Origin: Plantago major
Taxonomy: Eukaryota; Streptophyta; Magnoliopsida; Lamiales; Plantaginaceae
Assembly (NCBI GenBank): GCA_026545765.1
Contig: CM048839.1
Span: 65,583,187-65,647,186, forward strand
Reading direction: 5' to 3'
DNA: 64,000 nt
Shown here: one piece after another, positions 59,409-64,000 of the stretch
Position numbering within the stretch: the first letter of the stretch is position 1
Layout of the letters: each line of letters begins with the position of its first letter
Position numbers and translations under genes: made by a program
Notes under the pieces: generated by a model
What the model saw: only the letters and a program-made list of their open reading frames with translations
Told to the model about the DNA's origin: nothing
Databases searched by the model: none

Positions 59409-59432
59409 GAGGGGGAACACAAAAGAAGAAAG
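59409..59432 (+). promoter_or_regulatory. Purine tract, candidate copia polypurine tract
   Basis: GAGGGGGAACACAAAAGAAG opens a purine-rich run after the hairpin array, where the plus-strand primer of an LTR element is expected. A matching GGGAACACAAAAGAG lies near 43309 in copy 1. The LTR does not start immediately behind it, which argues for a remnant or a different exact site. Confidence 0.45.
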
Positions 59433-59494
59433 TAGTACAACTATATGTAGTCAACTACTCTCTCGTGTTTTGTATTATTTTCATATTTGTGAAA

Positions 59495-59503
59495 TATATG
59501 AAC
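59495..59503. repeat. Left target duplication of the MITE
   Basis: TATATGAAC, identical to 60276-60284. Nine bases is the size made by Mutator-superfamily transposases. Confidence 0.85.
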
Positions 59504-60275
59504 GGGTGAATTTCATCCAGTACCCCTCTTAGATATTCTAATTACACTTGGGCACCAGTTAGTTCAACAATTACATATAGGTCCATTTTCGTTGACCAAA
59601 GGATGCATGCCAAACATGGCCTTATTTTGTCAATTTGAAATGAGATCCCTAATGTCTTTCTAATTCAACTTAAGTCCTTTATCTTCCAATATTTTTTGTT
59701 GAGTACCCAATTTATTGTTTAATAACATGAATTAAACTTTCTAAATAATTTATGGACTTAATTGCAAAATTAGAAACAAATTTAGGGCCAAATTGAACGT
59801 AACTGGAAGTTTATTAAAAATTAAAAAGAAAAATATGACCGAGTAGCCTGCCTGAGCTGTGAATAGCCCGATCGAGTCAGACATTATCAGCTTCCAGATC
59901 GAGTCAGAATAGCCGATCGAGCAAAGACATTCGATCGTAGTCAAGTAGAGTCGGCCACCGAGCTTCTCCGGTCACCGTAGTTTTAATTTTTCTTTTTTTT
60001 CTTTTTTTTTTTAATCTTTTATTTAATTTAGCCCAGGGGTTGTAAATTAATTTGATTTTGGGGAAAATATTTAATTTGTTATAAGTTAGGGTCAAATTTG
60101 CAATTTTCAGTAAAAACTTCTGAAGGGTTATGTTTGACAACACTTTAAATTTGTTTGACTTTTGGACTTACATGTAATAGAAATACTCTAATTGTCATTT
60201 GTTTGTTATTGTTGAACTAACTGGTGCTTAAATGCAATGACCCTATCTAACAGGGGGGGTATATGTAATAACCCC
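59504..60275. mobile_element. Mutator-type non-autonomous DNA transposon (MITE), 772 bp
   Basis: The element is flanked by perfect 9 bp repeats and has imperfect terminal inverted repeats of about 67 bp. The left end begins GGGTGAATTTCATCC; the right end read in reverse begins GGGGTTATTACATAT. Both contain GCACCAGTTAGTTCAACAA at exactly 48 bases from the end (59552-59570 and 60209-60227). The interior has no ORF worth naming; it has three near copies of a GATCGAG word around 59868-59935 and A/T-rich sequence. It must be moved by a transposase encoded elsewhere. It inserted just upstream of the copia LTR. Confidence 0.88.
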
Positions 60276-60284
60276 TATATGAAC
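60276..60284. repeat. Right target duplication of the MITE
   Basis: TATATGAAC, exact partner of 59495-59503. Confidence 0.85.
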
Positions 60285-61410
60285 AGATGTATTTGTTAGG
60301 AAATTTGTTAGATATTTTGTTAGAAATATCTGTTTAGATTTTGATCAGCAACATGATGACTTATCTTAGTCTCAGAAAGGTGATTAGTACTCTTGGTTTG
60401 CTTGAACATTGTAAAAGAGGAAACCCACTAAGTATGATAGTCTAGCTAATCTTGTATAGGATGTTAGGTCTCAAAATGTAATTTTTATTTTATGAAGAGA
60501 AGACCAAGAAGAAGACATCCAAGGTAACAAGTTCAACTAAATTGAAGACTTGAAGAAACCGCACAAGATTATCAAAAGCTTTTACAGATACTGCCAGATA
60601 TCTTGAAGACACGAATAGTTTTAAACAAACTGTGTCACAAGAGATATCTAAGAAATAAAAGGTCTATCTGAAAACAAGGAAAGTGTCCACATATATCTAT
60701 TCTCAGATACCTTGAGCTTTAACCACATTTCTGAAAAAGAAATATATATATTGCAACAAAGTTGTTTCAATAATGTGGTATCTGAAGATTAAAGATAAGG
60801 ACGTGCAAAGAATCAAATAATACTAGTCTCCGACATCGAGTATAGTTCCGCTGCACAACAGACAAAAGTACAAGATGGTGCATTTAATGCACGGACAGAG
60901 ATGTCTGAATAAAAGCAACGGTACCTTCTGAAGAAGAAGACAAACCTACTGCAGTACTATACACAGATATCAATAGTTTGAATTTGAGCCTAACGGATAT
61001 TATTCAACGGCATTCAAATTCATCTATAAATATCAATACTTAGACTACTTGAGAAGACACCTTGAACTCCATAAACACGCTGAACAACATATTCTCTCAA
61101 GCAAACTACTTATCCTCAAAGCTTTCTGTTGCGACCAAAGCTCCTGATCTTAAGTAGAACTAAAGTTCTAAGTGTCCTGATCCTAAACAAGCACTGCTAT
61201 CTGTGAAAAAGTTGAATTGAAAGATCAAGTATCTGAGATTCATTCTCTTGAACTTTTATCTAAGACATGGGTCAGTAAAAAGAACAAGATACCATACATT
61301 GAAAAGTGTATCAAGTATACTTGATTCACAGAGCTATCTGGTTAACTAAAAAGTTATTAAAGAAGCTCATCTGACAACTCAAACCAAAACCAACACCATC
61401 ACTGGCGTGG

Positions 61411-61566
61411 AGTACAGGAAGTACTTAGTTTGAGAAAGTAAGGAATAACTCCAAGGTTATTGAGCACATGAAGTACTTAGCTTGGGAAGCTAGGGAATAG
61501 CTCAAAAAGGTTTCTAAGTACAGGAAGTACTTCATGGAAAGCGGGAACAACTCAGGGGAACATTTG
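61411..61566 (+). repeat. Three tandem ~52 bp repeats in the LTR
   Basis: AGTACAGGAAGTACTTAG-type units start at 61411, 61463 and 61516, each continuing with a GA/GG-rich part and AATAACTC or AATAGCTC. The copies have diverged. They lie downstream of the TATA element, so they would be in the RNA leader. Confidence 0.8.
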
Positions 61567-61746
61567 GTTGGGAACCATTTGTTTAAGGAATCTTAGAATA
61601 GGATTTTCGTAAGGTGACCTCAATTATCTATTCTAGTGAATTCTAGGTCTTTGGAAGACCGAAGTGGATTAGTTGGAGGATTACGCCACCTCCAAATACC
61701 ACTATACTTGCTGTGTTATTTACTTCTCAGACATACATTTCAAAGA

Positions 61747-61760
61747 ACACACACACACAC
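61747..61760. repeat. (AC)7 microsatellite
   Basis: Seven AC units in the LTR leader region. Confidence 0.9.
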
Positions 61761-61914
61761 TTTAACTGCTTCGCACTTATCTATCTTAAGTCTTCCGCTC
61801 GAATCTAAGTATCGACATCTACAGATATCTCGAGAAATAGTTTTGATCGACAAAGTTTTAAAAGACTATTCACCCCCTCTAGTCTTTTACTTTGCCGTTA
61901 TCTCGACCAACAAG

Positions 61915-61926
61915 TGGTATCAGAGC
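61915..61926 (+). promoter_or_regulatory. Copia primer binding site (initiator tRNA-Met)
   Basis: TGGTATCAGAGC is the classic plant copia primer site complementary to the 3' end of initiator tRNA-Met, two bases after the LTR end CA. Confidence 0.95.
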
Positions 61927-61989
61927 GGAGGTTCACAAGCCTTCCAAGACCAACCTAGATCCCAGATAGGTGAAGGAACTTTGTCCATT

Positions 61990-63076
61990 TACGAGGACTA
62001 TTTAATTTGTGTGTTAAGTGTGAATGTCTCGATCGATGCACCCGCTCTCAAACCAGAACTACGAGAAATGGAAAATTAACATGATGCTCCACCCAGCCAT
62101 AAGTGACGAAATGATCAAGTAATAAAAAATGGCCCAATAGTCATTCAACAACTTAAACAAGTCATGGAGGTTTCTAATGGTAGAGACAGAGATCAAAGCG
62201 AAGGATCTTCACAAACGACAAGGCCAACAAGTGGGAGATCTACTAGTATTTACGAACCAAAGCTCAGAGAACTCGACATCTAAGATGCCAAGAGAAATCG
62301 CTTCGATGGTCAAGCTCGTAATATCATCATCGATCTACACTGAAAGCACATACAAGGTAAACTGTGGGTGCTAAACAATGAAAGTTGCTCGCAACCGATT
62401 GAAGAAATCAGTTTTAATCGAGAAAACTAAAGAAAAGTTCGAAGTTCTCAAGTTGAAATTTCAAAATTTCAAACAAGAACTCACCGAAACTCGAAGAACT
62501 TGATTTCAGATTTACCACTCTCATGAGTGATATGGCAAAGACTTGGGAAAGCAATGATACTCTACCACAAAAGATTAAGATTATTGTCAGAAGTCTTAAC
62601 CACAACTGGGAGCATAGTAAATTCTTTTATTTTAATCAAGGTAGGCCAAATATCACTCCAGTGGAACTCTTCTCACATCTTGCTACGGTTGATTATGAGA
62701 CAACACAAAGAGAACAAACAACTGAAAAGTTGCAGAATATTGCTCTAGTTGCTCAAGGAACTTCTGAAAAGAAGAAAAGCAAGGAAGAGACCGAGGATGC
62801 TCTTGCTGCAAAGCAAATGAGCAAATATGTCAGTCGAGAAATTGAGAGAAGAAAAGCCAAAGAGAAGCTGAAAAAGCATCTAGGCCAAACTATCACTAGT
62901 ACAAAAATATGCAAAGCTCGCTGAACAAGCCAGCTCAGAAAGCATCATGTACTGAGGAAGTAGAAATTGGAAACGATATCTGCTTCTATTGTCAGAAACC
63001 TGGTCACTTCAAGAAGGATTGTCCTGCCTTCAACAAACTAAGGACAGGTGACAAGAAAGATAGAAGAATCTTCAGT
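61990..63076 (+). pseudogene. Ty1/copia gag of the next element, with zinc knuckle
   Basis: Behind the primer site, broken frames give NYEKWKINMMLHPA near 62060, the typical copia gag start, then noisy sequence to 62520. From 62523 a clean 133-codon frame carries the gag core: MSDMAKTWESNDTLPQKIK, VRSLNHNWEHSKFF, then PVELFSHLATVDYE and a Lys/Glu-rich helix. The zinc knuckle CFYCQKPGHFKKDC (62981-63022) is intact but in another frame. Gag forms the particle and packages RNA. No integrase or RT of this element is inside the window. Confidence 0.92.
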
Positions 63077-63221
63077 TGAAGCCAGAAAGCTTTATTAACT
63101 GGATGCTCTAGACTATGAGACAGATTCTGAATATGACAATTCAGATGACTCAATCTTACCATCACCAGAATTATGTGGAGTTACTCATGATATAATTGAC
63201 TTCGGCCTCAAGAAGAATGAA

Positions 63222-63734
63222 ATGTGTGGAGTTGCTGAGATTGATGGTCCAGACATCTCTAACATAGAAATCTGTCTTATGGCTGATGAGGTAACACATA
63301 CTTCTTGTTATACTTATAAAAGTGATGAAGAAGAAATAAAAGATCTAGGAAATCTCAGGAAAGATCTTAACATCTATGCAAGAGAATTTCTAATGATCCG
63401 AGCTAGAATCGAAAATCTTGAAGAAGAAAAGAATTCTCTTGCAAAGGAAAATTCTCAATTAGTTAAGATATCTGAGAAAAAGGATGCTGAAAATGCATTT
63501 CTCAAAGCTCAGATATCTGAGACTGAAAAGTCACATAAAGAAGCAATGGCTGAATTACGAAAGAAATATGAAGATCTTCTTTCTGAGAACAAGGAACTCA
63601 AAAAGAAAGAATTATCTTTTCAAACTTATGCCAAAGCTAGTGACACTCTTACTGAAGTACAATCTTACTTAAGAGATCCTTCAGAAAAGAAAGGACTCAA
63701 TGAATACACGACAGATTGTTCTATCACTCAATAA
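63222..63734 (+). pseudogene. Copia gag C-terminal spacer with coiled coil
   Basis: One open frame of 170 codons. It has an acidic start, a KSDEEEIKDLGNLRKDLN word, a long heptad-like coiled coil (residues ~60-145; ENLEEEKNSLAKENSQLVKI) and a SDTLTEVQSYLRDPSEKKGL end resembling the conserved spacer between the gag knuckle and protease in SIRE-type copia elements. It follows the zinc-knuckle frame after a gap with one or more frame changes. Its coding state is good compared with the sequence on both sides. Confidence 0.8.
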
Positions 63735-64000
63735 GAGTGAGGAAAGAAGAACATTTGTAAGCATCAAAGAAGATGGTTCCCATGCAATCTATAGTATCAC
63801 CAAGACGAAGATTGTCGACAAAGGAAAGGCAAATATGACTAAACCTTTGTGGGAAAAACAAGTCAAAAATAAAATGATGGGCATCGTCAAAAGAAACACA
63901 ACACCGAAAAGTTTAAACACCCACAATTATGTCTCTCAAAAGGGTAGAATTGCGAGTCGGCAAATTCTCTCATGTCACTTTTTCTCGGAAAGAAATCGAT
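63735..64000 (+). pseudogene. Copia gag/pol continuation at the window edge
   Basis: Codon-like sequence continues with short frames (for example TFVSIKEDGSHAIYSITKTK near 63749) and stops. By position it leads to the pre-integrase region. The element runs off the window. Confidence 0.55.

Larger units (their letters stand above)
60294..61912 (+). repeat. Ty1/copia LTR (likely), ends fused to a following element
   Basis: The right end is firm: ...TCTCGACCAACA, two bases before a tRNA-Met primer site. The left end is placed at TGTTAGGAAATTTG because copia LTRs often begin TGTTAGG; no second copy is in the window to confirm it. A TATA element TATAAATA (61025-61032) would place transcription start near 61055, leaving a long leader with CACCCCCTCTAG shortly before the end. 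No protein is encoded. The region upstream of the TATA box is rich in ATATCT words. Confidence 0.65.

Overview
This window is nuclear plant DNA, almost certainly from a flowering plant and probably a eudicot. The evidence is a histone H3.3 retrocopy with the plant-type residues T31, Y41, H87 and L90, a LINE with a plant-type gag domain and a C-terminal RNase H, SIRE/Tork-like Ty1/copia pol and gag, and a Ty3/gypsy element with an Asp-tRNA-like primer site. I see no intact ordinary host gene, tRNA, rRNA or CRISPR array. The window is heterochromatin: a satellite array with insertions, then, across a 100-N scaffold gap, a nest of retrotransposons.

Satellite part (1-41677). A T-rich tandem repeat is built from seven related 56-59 bp subunits, each starting with GTTTA. 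They form a 396 bp higher-order unit (measured at 12326-12721), mixed with a shorter ~348 bp variant that has a fused A/B subunit. The array is interrupted twice. At 31547-32264 lies a processed H3.3 pseudogene in minus orientation with an 11 bp target duplication. At 32446-39413 lies a nearly full-length LINE, also minus, with ORF1 (DUF4283 and zinc knuckle), ORF2 (endonuclease, reverse transcriptase, RNase H) carrying several frameshifts, and an unexpected uninterrupted 338-codon hydrophobic ORF that overlaps the ORF2 stop codon. The satellite flanking the LINE is out of register across the insertion.

Retrotransposon part (41778-64000, all + strand). A decayed copia pol (copy 1, 41778-43080) is followed by a decayed multi-exon gene of unknown function (43.9-47.5 kb). 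Its middle is a run of short phase-0 acidic exons separated by 79-87 nt introns. Copia copy 2 starts with integrase (48.0 kb) and reverse transcriptase, is split inside RT by an 8.4 kb Ty3/gypsy element (49645-58033), and resumes at 58034 with RT and RNase H. The gypsy element has ~1276 bp LTRs with TGATGAG/CTCATCA ends. Inside it has gag and protease remnants but no RT or integrase, plus an ORF resembling the 'putative plant transposon protein' family behind what looks like its own leader and intron. After the copy 2 pol stop comes a series of six hairpins whose stems vary while pairing is kept. A 772 bp Mutator-type MITE with a perfect 9 bp target duplication follows. Then comes a copia LTR that leads directly into a tRNA-Met primer site and the gag of another copia element, so neighbouring elements appear to share one LTR.

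Nothing here forms an operon or pathway. The layers show nested insertion and decay. The most unusual signals are the LINE ORF3, the copia hairpin array, the phase-0 exon series, and the gypsy element with an internal spliced ORF. Small deletions recur at CTCAG/CTCGAG and CTG/CAG sites in patches, so part of the apparent decay may be consensus error.
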